Assembly: GCA_045537065.1 (NCBI GenBank) | Contig: JAZSOT010000001.1 | Coordinates: 1-34,955 of the forward strand | Origin: RGIG8709 sp045537065 | Lineage (GTDB): Bacteria; Bacillota; Clostridia; Monoglobales; Monoglobaceae | DNA: 34,955 bases | Direction of reading: 5' to 3' | Shown: piece after piece, positions 1 through 9,026 of the stretch | Position numbering within the stretch: the first letter of the stretch is position 1 | Layout: each line of letters begins with the position of its first letter | Translations under genes and position numbers: made by a program | The notes under the pieces: model-generated | What the model was told of the DNA's origin: nothing | The model's database searches: none | The model's input: only the letters and a program-made list of their open reading frames with translations

Positions 1-813
1 AAAAGGTCCGCCGTGAACAATTGCTGGAGTTCCCTCCAAGGTCTGAACAAGATTTGGCTTTATGGCATCCTTTAAAAGTGCACACATAGCACCTGCCGCC
101 TTCAGGTCACCTGCTGTTACGGGCTTATTCTCATAGGTATAGCCAACAATTAATCTTGAAAGCCTTTCTTTAAGGTCTGTTATATCAGATGCAAGACATA
201 GAACCGCCATAACCTCTGATGCAACTGTTATATCATATCCGTCTTCACGGGGAACACCGTTTACTCTTCCACCAAGACCGTCTGTTACATAACGGAGCTG
301 TCTGTCGTTCATATCAACGCATCTTTTCCAGGTTATTCTTCTTGGGTCAATGCCAAGGGTATTTCCCTGATAAATATGGTTATCAAGCATTGCGGCAAGA
401 AGATTGTTTGCCGCACCGATAGCGTGAAAATCACCCGTGAAATGTAGATTTATATCCTCCATAGGCACAACCTGAGCATATCCTCCCCCTGCAGCACCGC
501 CTTTTATACCGAATACAGGACCAAGTGACGGCTCACGAAGAGCTGTTACCACGTTTTTTCCGATTTTCTTAAGACCGTCCGCAAGACCTATGCTTGTTGT
601 GGTTTTCCCCTCTCCTGCAGGAGTTGGTGTTATGGCAGTTACAAGTATCAGCTTTCCGTCTTCCTCTTTACTTTCATTTAAAAGTGAAAGGGAGATTTTT
701 GCCTTATAATTTCCATACTGCTCCAAATATTTTTCATCAATTCCGGCAACCTCTGCAATTTCTTTTATATTTTTAAGCTTTGCTTCCTGTGCTATCTGAA
801 TGTCTGTTTTCAT
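1..813 (-). CDS. fhs: Formate--tetrahydrofolate ligase, N-terminal 271 residues (partial)
   Basis: Ligates formate to tetrahydrofolate using ATP to give 10-formyl-THF, the one-carbon donor for PurN and AICAR transformylase. The frame is open from an ATG at 813 to the left edge, so about half of the usual 550-560 residue protein is present. Near residue 65 is the ATP-binding stretch TPAGEGKTTTSIGLADGL, followed by the family's EPSLGPVFGIKGGAAGGGYAQV segment and the IDPRRITWKRCVDMNDR segment. The start is supported by GAAGGTG about 6 bases upstream. It is the last visible gene of the purine operon, 62 bp after purL, with a G/C-rich hairpin in the gap. Its placement fits a cytosolic supply of formyl groups to the same pathway. 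Identity is near certain; only the cut at the window edge limits the call. Confidence 0.95.
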   Translation of the reverse strand, partial: MKTDIQIAQEAKLKNIKEIAEVAGIDEKYLEQYGNYKAKISLSLLNESKEEDGKLILVTAITPTPAGEGKTTTSIGLADGLKKIGKNVVTALREPSLGPVFGIKGGAAGGGYAQVVPMEDINLHFTGDFHAIGAANNLLAAMLDNHIYQGNTLGIDPRRITWKRCVDMNDRQLRYVTDGLGGRVNGVPREDGYDITVASEVMAVLCLASDITDLKERLSRLIVGYTYENKPVTAGDLKAAGAMCALLKDAIKPNLVQTLEGTPAIVHGGPF

Positions 814-844
814 TTTCTAACACCTTCTCATATTTTTTAGAATA

Positions 845-866
845 AAGGGGGAGAAAACTCCCCCCT
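845..866 (-). other. Intergenic GC hairpin between purL and fhs
   Basis: On the minus strand GGGGGAG and CTCCCCC form a 7-bp stem with a TTTT loop, ten bases after the purL stop. It is followed by TTTATTCT rather than a clean U run, so it would be a weak or leaky terminator, or an mRNA 3'-end stabiliser that lets part of the transcription pass on to fhs. The structure is directly visible; the effect is inferred. Confidence 0.6.
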
Positions 867-875
867 ATGTATTGC

Positions 876-3800
876 TTATTTATAATACTCTACTGCTGAT
901 TCAAAGAGCTTCATATCATATTCACCGGGGACATTCTTATAAAGATTTTTATCCCATCTTTCGGAGTGTCCCATTTTACCAAAGACTCTTCCGTCTGGTG
1001 AACAGATACCCTCAACTGCATAGATAGAGCCGTTTGGATTATACTGAATTTCATAAGTTGGCTTATCTTCAAAATCAACATACTGTGTGATAATCTGTCC
1101 ATTTTCAGCTAAAGCCTTAACCTGTGCCTCATCTGCTAAAAATCTTCCCTCACCGTGAGAAATCGGAACGGAGAACACATCCCCAACCGAAACCTTTGAA
1201 AGCCACGGAGAATTTGTTGATGCAACTCTTGTTCTTACAATCTTTGACTGGTGTCTTGCGATTGTATTGAATGTTAAGGTCGGGCAATTTTCGTCTGTGT
1301 CGATAATCTTTCCGTATGGCACAAGACCAAGCTTTATAAGTGCCTGGAAACCGTTACAAATACCGCCCATAAGTCCGTCTCTCTCATCAAGAAGTGCTGA
1401 CACCTTTTCCTTGATAGCTTCATTTCTGAAGAAAGCTGTTATAAATTTACCTGAACCGTCAGGCTCGTCACCGCCTGAGAAACCGCCGGGAATAAAGATA
1501 ATCTGCGAATTTTCAATCTTTTCAGCAAACTTTTCTGCACTTTCCTTAATGCCCTCCGCAGATAAGTTGTTGATAACAAAGATTTCCGCCTTTGCTCCTG
1601 CTCTCTCAAATGCTTTCGCTGAGTCATATTCACAGTTTGTTCCAGGGAACACGGGGATTATAACTCTTGGCTTTGCAATAGCTGTCTTTCTCACAAGGCT
1701 TGATTTCTTAGTGTAATCAAGGCTTGGAATTTCCTTTTTCTCTTGTTCAACATTAAATTTATAAACCTTTTCAAGCTTTTCTTCATATACCTTTGAAATA
1801 TCTTTAAGAGCAAGGCTTTCACCCTTATAAGAAACAGAATCAATTCCTGATGTGTAGCCAAGAAGCTCTCCGCCCTCAACATCGTCTGTTAATTCTACAA
1901 CGAATGACCCGTAGAGATAGCCAAACAGGTCTTTCATTGAGAGCTTATCTGAAAATTCAAAGCCAACACCGTTACCCATACACATTTTGAGGATGGCTTC
2001 CATAACACCGCCATATGTAAGTGTATATGCACTTACTGCTTTCTTACTCCTTAAGAGCTTTGAAACAAAGTCGAATACTCTCTTCTGTGACTCTGGTGTT
2101 GGGATGCCGTTTTCATCATAATCGGGCTTAATCAATACAACTTTATTTCCTGCTTCCTTAAATTCAGGAGATACAACATTTTCTGCATCTTCTGTTGTTA
2201 CTGCAAAGGATACAAGTGTTGGAGGAACATCAATATTTTCAAAGCTTCCGCTCATTGAGTCCTTACCGCCTATTGAGCCGATTTCATAATCCTTCTGTGC
2301 TTTGAATGCACCAAGAAGTGCTGAGAACGGTTTCCCCCATCTTTCTTTATCTTTCATTGGCTTTTCAAAATATTCCTGGAAAGTTAAATAAACATCCTTA
2401 AATTCTGCCCCCTGTGCAATAAGCTTGGAAACAGATTCAACCACTGCAAGATACGCTCCGTGATAAGGGCTCTTTTCCATAATGAAAGGATTATAACCCC
2501 AAGCCATAAGCGAACAGGTATCTGCATATCTTTCGGGGTCGGAAATTTTGTTTGCCATTGCCTGAATTGGAGTGAGCTGATGCTTTCCGCCAAATGGCAT
2601 AAGCACAGTTCCTGCACCGATGGTTGAGTCAAAGCGTTCAGATAAACCTCTTCTTGAACAAACATTAAGGTCATCTGCAAGTGCCATAACTCCCTCATTA
2701 AAGCTCTTCGGAAGTTCTTTTTCAAAGCTTTCAGCCTTACCTGCCTTAACAGAAATATGCTTTTCTGCACCGTTTGAATTTAAGAACTCACGGCTTATAT
2801 CAACGATTTTCTTGCCGTTCCAGTTCATAACAAGGCGTTTTTCCTCTGTTACCTCAGCAACAATGGTAGCCTCTAAGTTTTCTTCCTTTGCAAGGGCGAT
2901 AAATTTATCGGCATCCTTCTTTTCAACAACAACAGCCATTCTTTCCTGAGATTCGGAAATTGCAAGCTCTGTTCCGTCAAGACCGTCATATTTTTTCGGC
3001 ACTTTGTCAAGGTTGATTAAAAGTCCGTCTGCAAGTTCGCCCACAGCAACGGAAACACCGCCTGCACCGAAGTCGTTACAACGCTTGATAAGAGTTGATG
3101 CAGCCTTATTTCTAAATAGTCTCTGGAGCTTTCTTTCTTCAGGTGCATTACCCTTTTGAACCTCCGCTCCGCAATTTTCAAGTGAATCAAGCTTGTGAGC
3201 CTTTGATGAGCCTGTTGCACCGCCGCAGCCGTCACGGCCTGTTTTTCCGCCGAGAAGAATAACAACATCCCCAGCCTCCGGACATTCTCTGCGGACATTT
3301 TCTTCGGGAGCAGCACCAACAACGGCACCGATTTCCATTCTTTTTGCAACATATCCGTCGTGATAAATCTCATCAACCATACCTGTTGCAAGACCTATCT
3401 GGTTACCATATGATGAATAACCGTTTGCGGCAGTTGTTACGATTTTTCTCTGGGGGAGCTTTCCTTCCATTGTTTCAGAAACAGGTGTTAACGGGTTTCC
3501 CGCACCTGTTACACGCATAGCTGCATAAACATATGCTCTTCCTGAAAGCGGGTCACGGATGGCACCGCCGATACAGGTTGCCGCACCGCCGAATGGCTCA
3601 ATTTCTGTTGGGTGGTTGTGGGTTTCGTTTTTAAATAAAAGAAGCCACTTTTCTGTCTTTCCGTCAATTTTAACGTCCACCTTAACGGTACAAGCATTTA
3701 TTTCTTCGCTTTCATCAAGCTTTGTGAGTTTATTTTCTTTCTTTAAATATCTTACTGCAAGAGTTGCAATATCCATAAGATTTATTGGCTTTGTTCTTTT

Positions 3801-4565
3801 AAGCTCTTCTCTTGTTTTGAGATAATCCTTATATGCCGCCTCAATTTCTGCGTCCTCAAATTCTGCATCATCAATTGTGGTTAAGAATGTTGTGTGACGG
3901 CAATGGTCTGACCAATATGTGTCTATCATTTTTATTTCTGTTATTGTTGGATTTCTCTTTTCGCTTATAAAATAGCTCTGGCAGAACTTAATATCATCAA
4001 GGTCCATTGCAAGACCATTATCGTCAATAAAGCCTTTGAGACCAGCCTCATCAAGGTCAATAAATCCGTCTAAGGTTTTAACCTCTGTTGGGATTTCATA
4101 TTCCTGCTTTAGGGTTTCCTTTTCCTCAAGTGATGCTTCTCTTGTTTCAACAGGGTTGATAACATATTTCTTGATTTCCGTAAGCTCTTCATCTGTTAAT
4201 TCCCCGTCTATAAGATAAACCTTTGCACTCTTAACAGTTGGACGGTCGCCCTGAGATATAATCTGGATACACTCTTCTGCAGATGCTGCTCTCTGGTCGA
4301 ACTGACCTGGAAGTGGCTCAACTGCAAAGGCATAATCTGAATCAGTTGGCATTTTATCATAAACTTTGTCCAGCTGAGGCTCTGAAAAAACAGTTTTCAC
4401 TGCATAGCTGAATAATTCTTCGCTGATATTTTCTGCATCATATCTGTTTAATATTCTTAAATTCTTTATGCCTTTTATGCCTACAAGCTTTGTAAGGTCG
4501 CCCATTAAGCCTTTGGCTTCAAAAGCAAGCTCTTCCTTTTTTTCAACATAGACTCTGAATACCAT
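876..4565 (-). CDS. purL: Phosphoribosylformylglycinamidine synthase, single-chain form
   Basis: Converts FGAR, glutamine and ATP to FGAM (step 4 of purine synthesis) in the cytosol. At 1229 residues it is the long single-chain type with a PurS-like N-terminus, two AIR-synthase-like halves and a C-terminal glutaminase, unlike the three-subunit PurS/PurL/PurQ of Bacillus. Visible marks are KNETHNHPTEIEPFGGAATCIGG (ATP/FGAR site), GGKTGRDGCGGATGSS, and from about residue 965 the class I glutaminase with FPGTNCEYDSA, the nucleophile Cys in GGICNGFQ near residue 1068 and the catalytic His in HGEGRF near 1135. The start lies 3 bp after the purD stop, so the two are probably translationally coupled. 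All glutaminase residues I can check are intact, in contrast to the PurF-like gene of this operon. Confidence 0.97.
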   Translation of the reverse strand: MVFRVYVEKKEELAFEAKGLMGDLTKLVGIKGIKNLRILNRYDAENISEELFSYAVKTVFSEPQLDKVYDKMPTDSDYAFAVEPLPGQFDQRAASAEECIQIISQGDRPTVKSAKVYLIDGELTDEELTEIKKYVINPVETREASLEEKETLKQEYEIPTEVKTLDGFIDLDEAGLKGFIDDNGLAMDLDDIKFCQSYFISEKRNPTITEIKMIDTYWSDHCRHTTFLTTIDDAEFEDAEIEAAYKDYLKTREELKRTKPINLMDIATLAVRYLKKENKLTKLDESEEINACTVKVDVKIDGKTEKWLLLFKNETHNHPTEIEPFGGAATCIGGAIRDPLSGRAYVYAAMRVTGAGNPLTPVSETMEGKLPQRKIVTTAANGYSSYGNQIGLATGMVDEIYHDGYVAKRMEIGAVVGAAPEENVRRECPEAGDVVILLGGKTGRDGCGGATGSSKAHKLDSLENCGAEVQKGNAPEERKLQRLFRNKAASTLIKRCNDFGAGGVSVAVGELADGLLINLDKVPKKYDGLDGTELAISESQERMAVVVEKKDADKFIALAKEENLEATIVAEVTEEKRLVMNWNGKKIVDISREFLNSNGAEKHISVKAGKAESFEKELPKSFNEGVMALADDLNVCSRRGLSERFDSTIGAGTVLMPFGGKHQLTPIQAMANKISDPERYADTCSLMAWGYNPFIMEKSPYHGAYLAVVESVSKLIAQGAEFKDVYLTFQEYFEKPMKDKERWGKPFSALLGAFKAQKDYEIGSIGGKDSMSGSFENIDVPPTLVSFAVTTEDAENVVSPEFKEAGNKVVLIKPDYDENGIPTPESQKRVFDFVSKLLRSKKAVSAYTLTYGGVMEAILKMCMGNGVGFEFSDKLSMKDLFGYLYGSFVVELTDDVEGGELLGYTSGIDSVSYKGESLALKDISKVYEEKLEKVYKFNVEQEKKEIPSLDYTKKSSLVRKTAIAKPRVIIPVFPGTNCEYDSAKAFERAGAKAEIFVINNLSAEGIKESAEKFAEKIENSQIIFIPGGFSGGDEPDGSGKFITAFFRNEAIKEKVSALLDERDGLMGGICNGFQALIKLGLVPYGKIIDTDENCPTLTFNTIARHQSKIVRTRVASTNSPWLSKVSVGDVFSVPISHGEGRFLADEAQVKALAENGQIITQYVDFEDKPTYEIQYNPNGSIYAVEGICSPDGRVFGKMGHSERWDKNLYKNVPGEYDMKLFESAVEYYK

Positions 4566-4568
4566 TTT

Positions 4569-5831
4569 CTACACCTCCGCCTTTAATGCTTTTTGTCCTA
4601 TATCAGTTCTATAATACTGATTTTCAAAATGGATTGTTTCCACTCTCTTATATGCGTTTTTAATTGCACAGCCAAGGCAATTTCCGATTGCGGTTACGCC
4701 TAAAACTCTGCCCCCTGCAGTTTTCAAAACTCCGTTATCAAGCTTTGCCCCTGCCACATAAACGCCCTCATCACCATCATTATATGTAATTGGGAAGCCT
4801 GTTTCATAGCTTTCAGGATAGCCGTTTGATGCCATAACAACACAACAACAGGCTTTATCTGAAAACTTAACCTGCTCCTCTTTAAGCTCGCCTTTCTGAA
4901 CGCTTATCATAATATCAAGAAGGTCTGTTTCAAGAAGAGGAAGAACAACCTGAGTTTCAGGGTCACCAAAACGGCAGTTATATTCAATAACCTTTGGACC
5001 GTCCTTTGTGAGCATAAGTCCGAAATAGAGACAGCCTTTAAAGCATCTGCCCTCTTTTTTCATTGCTTCAATTGTTGGAATAAAGATTTTTTCCATACAT
5101 TCTTTGGCAACTTCTTCTGTGTAATAAGGGTTTGGAGCAATAGTTCCCATACCGCCTGTATTTTTGCCCTCATCACCCACTTTTGCTCTTTTGTGGTCCA
5201 TTGAAGAAATCATTGGAACAACGATATTTCCGTCTGTGAATGAAAGAACAGAAACCTCAGGTCCCTCTAAAAATTCTTCAATAACAATGTTTGAGCCGCT
5301 TTCGCCAAATACCTTATCTTCCATCATCATTTTAACGGCATCCTTTGCTTCTTCACGGGTGAGGGCAATTATAACCCCTTTTCCGAGAGCAAGACCGTCT
5401 GCCTTAATAACTGTTGGAATTGGTGCATCATCAAGATAGGAAAGTGCATCTTCCATATTTTTAAACACTTCATATTTTGCCGTTGGAATATTATATTTTT
5501 TCATAAGGTCTTTTGAGAAAACCTTACTTCCCTCAATTATAGCCGCTTTTTTATCAGGGCCGAAGCAGGGAATCCCTGCCTCCTCCAATTTGTCAACCGC
5601 ACCAAGCACAAGTGGGTCATCGGGAGCGACAACTGCAAAGTCAATTTTGTTTTCGGTTGCAAAAGCAACTATTTTTTCAATTTCCTTTGCACCGATAGGA
5701 ACAAGCTCTGCATCATTTGCCATTCCGCCGTTTCCAGGGAGTGCATATATCTTTTCAACGTTCTTGTTTTCTTTTATTTTCTTTATAATGGCGTGTTCTC
5801 TGCCGCCACCGCCTACTACCATTATTTTCAT
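4569..5831 (-). CDS. purD: Phosphoribosylamine--glycine ligase (GAR synthetase)
   Basis: Joins phosphoribosylamine and glycine with ATP to give GAR (step 2 of purine synthesis). The 420-residue length is normal. It begins with the N-domain MKIMVVGGGGREHAI, followed by VVAPDDPLVLG and the ATP-grasp part with IKADGLALGKGV, the loop region KVGDEGKNTGGMG and the metal/ATP ligands in EYNCRFGDPETQ. The start has AAGGAG about 8 bases upstream. It lies between glyA (16 bp upstream) and purL (3 bp downstream). The adjacent glyA makes glycine, the co-substrate of this step. No anomalies were seen. Confidence 0.97.
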   Translation of the reverse strand: MKIMVVGGGGREHAIIKKIKENKNVEKIYALPGNGGMANDAELVPIGAKEIEKIVAFATENKIDFAVVAPDDPLVLGAVDKLEEAGIPCFGPDKKAAIIEGSKVFSKDLMKKYNIPTAKYEVFKNMEDALSYLDDAPIPTVIKADGLALGKGVIIALTREEAKDAVKMMMEDKVFGESGSNIVIEEFLEGPEVSVLSFTDGNIVVPMISSMDHKRAKVGDEGKNTGGMGTIAPNPYYTEEVAKECMEKIFIPTIEAMKKEGRCFKGCLYFGLMLTKDGPKVIEYNCRFGDPETQVVLPLLETDLLDIMISVQKGELKEEQVKFSDKACCCVVMASNGYPESYETGFPITYNDGDEGVYVAGAKLDNGVLKTAGGRVLGVTAIGNCLGCAIKNAYKRVETIHFENQYYRTDIGQKALKAEV

Positions 5832-5847
5832 ATGGCATTCTCCTTAA

Positions 5848-7086
5848 TTATTCGTAGATTGGGAATTTCTTTGTGAGTTCTTCAACCTCTTTTTTAACTG
5901 CATCCTTATTGCCTTCAAAATCTTCTGCAATTTTCTTCATCCAGCCTGCAATCTTTATCATTTCTTCTTCCTTAAAGCCACGAGAGGTTACAGCAGGTGT
6001 TCCCACTCTGATACCGCTTGTTACGAACGGACTTTCAGGGTCGTTTGGAATTGCATTTTTGTTAACTGTGATATTAACCTCGTCAAGTCTTCTTTCAAAT
6101 TCTTTACCTGTTAAACCGAAAGGTCTAAGGTCTATAAGCATAAGATGGTTGTCTGTGCCCCCTGATACGATTTTGAAGCCTGCCGCAATAAGCTCTTCTG
6201 ATAAAAGCTTTGCATTCTTTGCAACCTGAATCTGGTATTCCTTAAATTCATCAGTAAGTGCTTCGCCGAGTGCAACTGCCTTTGCCGCAATTATGTGCAT
6301 CAAAGGTCCACCCTGAGTTCCTGGGAATACTGCCTTGTCAATTGCTTTTGCAAGGCTTTCCTTACAAAGGATAAGTCCGCCTCTTGGACCTCTTAAGGTT
6401 TTGTGGGTTGTGGTTGTTACAACATCTGCATAAGGAACAGGGTTTGGATGAACTCCTGCCGCAACAAGTCCTGCAATGTGAGCCATATCAACCATAAAAT
6501 ATGCTCCAACCTTATCTGCAATTTCTCTTACTCTTTTGAAATCAATAATTCTTGAATATGCACTTGCACCTGCCAAAATTAGCTTTGGTTTGCACTCTAA
6601 AGCTATTCTTTCCATTTCATCATAATCTATCTGCTCTGTTTCGCCGCTTAGTTCATAAGGAACAATGTTGAAATATTTACCTGAAATGTTAACAGGTGAA
6701 CCGTGTGATAAATGTCCGCCATGTGCAAGGCTCATACCCATAACAGTATCCCCCGGCTGCAAAAGTGCAAAAAATGTTGCAAGGTTTGCATTTGCACCGC
6801 TGTGTGGCTGAACATTTGCATGCTCTGCTCCGAAAAGCTTCTTTGCTCTCTCTCTTGCGATGTCTTCAACTATATCAACCTTTGCGCATCCGCCGTAGTA
6901 TCTCTTTCCGGGATAGCCCTCTGCATATTTATTTGTTAAAACGCTTCCTGCCGCAAGCAAAACTGCCTTTGAAACAATATTCTCACTTGCTATAAGCTCG
7001 ATATTTCCCTGCTGTCTTTTAAGCTCTTCGTCACAGGCAGAGAAAACCTCATTATCAAAATTCTTTAAATCTTCAAAATATTTCAT
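5848..7086 (-). CDS. glyA: Serine hydroxymethyltransferase
   Basis: A PLP enzyme that converts serine and tetrahydrofolate to glycine and 5,10-methylene-THF. The 412-residue length is typical of bacterial GlyA. Visible marks are LIASENIVSKAVL near the N-terminus, GKRYYGG, QPHSGANANLA, and the PLP lysine in VVTTTTHKTLRGPRGG near residue 227, with SGIRVGTPAVTSRG near the C-terminus. AAGGAG precedes the ATG. Its place inside the purine operon fits a double role: it supplies glycine to PurD just downstream and one-carbon units to the folate pool used by PurN and the AICAR transformylase. Confidence 0.97.
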   Translation of the reverse strand: MKYFEDLKNFDNEVFSACDEELKRQQGNIELIASENIVSKAVLLAAGSVLTNKYAEGYPGKRYYGGCAKVDIVEDIARERAKKLFGAEHANVQPHSGANANLATFFALLQPGDTVMGMSLAHGGHLSHGSPVNISGKYFNIVPYELSGETEQIDYDEMERIALECKPKLILAGASAYSRIIDFKRVREIADKVGAYFMVDMAHIAGLVAAGVHPNPVPYADVVTTTTHKTLRGPRGGLILCKESLAKAIDKAVFPGTQGGPLMHIIAAKAVALGEALTDEFKEYQIQVAKNAKLLSEELIAAGFKIVSGGTDNHLMLIDLRPFGLTGKEFERRLDEVNITVNKNAIPNDPESPFVTSGIRVGTPAVTSRGFKEEEMIKIAGWMKKIAEDFEGNKDAVKKEVEELTKKFPIYE

Positions 7087-7106
7087 ATCACTTAACTCCT
7101 TAAATT

Positions 7107-8291
7107 TTAGTGGTGGAAAAGACGCATCTTTGTGAACGCCATTGCCATATTATATTTATTACATACCTCGATAACGTTGTCATCCCTTATTGAACCGCCC
7201 GGCTCTGCAATATAGCTTACACCGCTTCTCTTTGCTCTTTCGATGTTATCACCGAATGGGAAGAATGCATCACTTCCGAGGGCAACTCCTGTTATTGAAT
7301 CAAGATATGCTCTTTTTTCTTCTTTTGTAAATTCTTCAGGTTTTTGTGAGAAGAATTTCTGCCAGTTTCCGTCTGCCAAAATCTCGTCTGCATCATCTGA
7401 AATATAAACATCAATACAGTTGTCTCTGTCAGGACGACCCACTGTTGAAAGGAACGGAAGATTTAAAACCTTATCGTGCTGACGGAGATGCCAGATGTCC
7501 GCCTTGTTTCCGGCAAGACGAGTGCAGTGAATTCTTGACTGCTGACCTGCTCCAACACCTATTGCCTGTCCGTCCTTTGCAAAGCAAACTGAATTTGACT
7601 GTGTGTATTTTAAAGTGATAAGTGCGATTATCAAATCTCTTTTTGCACTATCGGGAATTTCTTTATTTTCTGTTACAACATCTGTCAAAAGGTCATAATC
7701 AATTTTGAAATTGTTTCTGCCCTGTTCAAATGTGATGCCATAAACCTGCTTTGTCTCTTTTTCCTCAGGAACATAATTTTCATCAATTTTCACAATGTTA
7801 TATGTGCCTTTTCTTTTGCTCTTTAAGATTTCAAGAGCCTCGTCTGTGTAGCCTGGGGCAATAACGCCGTCTGAAACCTCTCTTTTGATTAAAGTAGCAG
7901 TTGTCGCATCACAAACATCGCTTAAGGCAATCCAGTCGCCAAAAGAACTCATTCTGTCTGTTCCTCTGGCTCTTGCATAGGCTGTTGCAAGAGGAGATTC
8001 GTCAAGTCCCTCAATATCGTCAACAAAGCAAGCCTTTTTAAGCTTTTCATCCATCTTAACACCAATAGCACAAGAGGTTGGACTAACGTGCTTAAAGCTT
8101 GTTGCAGCAGGTGTGCCAAGTGCTTCCTTAACCTCTTTAACTAATTGCCAGCTGTTAAATGCATCAAGAAAATTTATATAACCTGGCTTTCCGTTCAATA
8201 TTTCAATTGGAAGCTCACTGCCGTCTGCCATATATATTTTTGATGGCTTTTGATTGGGGTTGCATCCGTATTTAAGCTCGAATTCTTTCAT
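7107..8291 (-). CDS. purH: Stand-alone AICAR transformylase (PurH C-terminal activity only)
   Basis: Formylates AICAR with 10-formyl-THF to give FAICAR. Usual bacterial PurH has about 510-530 residues with an N-terminal IMP cyclohydrolase; this 394-residue protein has only the transformylase part. Catalytic Lys-His are seen in FKHVSPTSCAIG near residue 68, and the family signature is GVGAGQQSRIHCTRLAG. The MGS-like cyclohydrolase domain is absent, and that step is probably done by the PurO-type gene 14 bp upstream in the same operon. The start has AGGAG about 8 bases upstream. The product needs 10-formyl-THF, so ZMP/ZTP builds up when folate is short, the signal read by the operon's riboswitch. 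Confidence 0.93.
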   Translation of the reverse strand: MKEFELKYGCNPNQKPSKIYMADGSELPIEILNGKPGYINFLDAFNSWQLVKEVKEALGTPAATSFKHVSPTSCAIGVKMDEKLKKACFVDDIEGLDESPLATAYARARGTDRMSSFGDWIALSDVCDATTATLIKREVSDGVIAPGYTDEALEILKSKRKGTYNIVKIDENYVPEEKETKQVYGITFEQGRNNFKIDYDLLTDVVTENKEIPDSAKRDLIIALITLKYTQSNSVCFAKDGQAIGVGAGQQSRIHCTRLAGNKADIWHLRQHDKVLNLPFLSTVGRPDRDNCIDVYISDDADEILADGNWQKFFSQKPEEFTKEEKRAYLDSITGVALGSDAFFPFGDNIERAKRSGVSYIAEPGGSIRDDNVIEVCNKYNMAMAFTKMRLFHH

Positions 8292-8305
8292 CTTTTTTAT
8301 CTCCT

Positions 8306-9025
8306 CTATTTATTTTTATTTATAAGTCTTGTTTCACTCATCCCTGTTTCAATATCTATGTAGCTTGTGTAAAGTGAAATCTTATTAGCATCATCAAGGT
8401 TATCCCAGATAGTGTTTGTGAATGTGTCAATATCATCTGGAATTTCAACTCTTTCAGGCTCACCTGTAAATGTTGGAATCGGATTTCCGTCTGTGTTGTA
8501 GGTGTGAATAAAATGTCCGAGACCTGACTTAGCAGGATATGAGAAATTATATCTTGCACAGTCTGAGCCTATCTCATCTATGCTCTTTAAAATGCTCATT
8601 TCATAGGTAAAATCACCGTCACCCTTATAAATAATTCCGCTTATTCTTGGGGTGAAGTTTGGCGGGTCAGGTTCAAACTCTCTTGTCTTTAGGGCATCAG
8701 TAAATGTTTTGCCCATCTTAAGAAAGTCATAAATTGTGTCGGTCTGGTCGCCGTTTGTCACAATAATTTTGTCATCAAGCTTTCTCACGGGATTATAAAT
8801 AATAAGTGAGGGGTCTTCAAGCTTTGATTCATCGTGTGCTCTTGTTCTTATTCCGTCATCTGTCAGCTCAAAAATTCTGTTTCTGCTGTTTTCGCTTCTG
8901 CCCATAATAAAGTAGCCGAAAACCGCTTTCTTTCCGTCAGCTGTTTTGCCGATTACTATACCTCTGCCCACATAGGGGTTGCCGTTTATTAACTCGCCGA
9001 TATTTGCAATATTATAAATACCCAT
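8306..9025 (-). CDS. purO: IMP cyclohydrolase, PurO (archaeal-type) family
   Basis: Closes the second purine ring: FAICAR to IMP. The 239-residue protein is unrelated to the PurH cyclohydrolase domain and resembles the PurO family first described in methanogens: NPYVGRGIVIGK near the N-terminus, IVTNGDQTDTIYDFL in the middle and NFTPRISGIIY after it. It is somewhat longer than the roughly 200-residue archaeal proteins, with extra C-terminal sequence. It lies 1 bp after purN and 14 bp before the transformylase gene, so the pair replaces bifunctional PurH. AAAGGAG precedes the ATG. Assignment rests on motif memory plus context, and the two agree. Confidence 0.88.
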   Translation of the reverse strand: MGIYNIANIGELINGNPYVGRGIVIGKTADGKKAVFGYFIMGRSENSRNRIFELTDDGIRTRAHDESKLEDPSLIIYNPVRKLDDKIIVTNGDQTDTIYDFLKMGKTFTDALKTREFEPDPPNFTPRISGIIYKGDGDFTYEMSILKSIDEIGSDCARYNFSYPAKSGLGHFIHTYNTDGNPIPTFTGEPERVEIPDDIDTFTNTIWDNLDDANKISLYTSYIDIETGMSETRLINKNK

Positions 9026-9026
9026 T

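Noticed and set aside
1267..1716. 149-residue plus-strand frame opposite purL
   Set aside because: It is antisense to the glutaminase region of a well-conserved gene, has no ribosome site and has a Ser/Phe/Pro-rich composition typical of a shadow frame.
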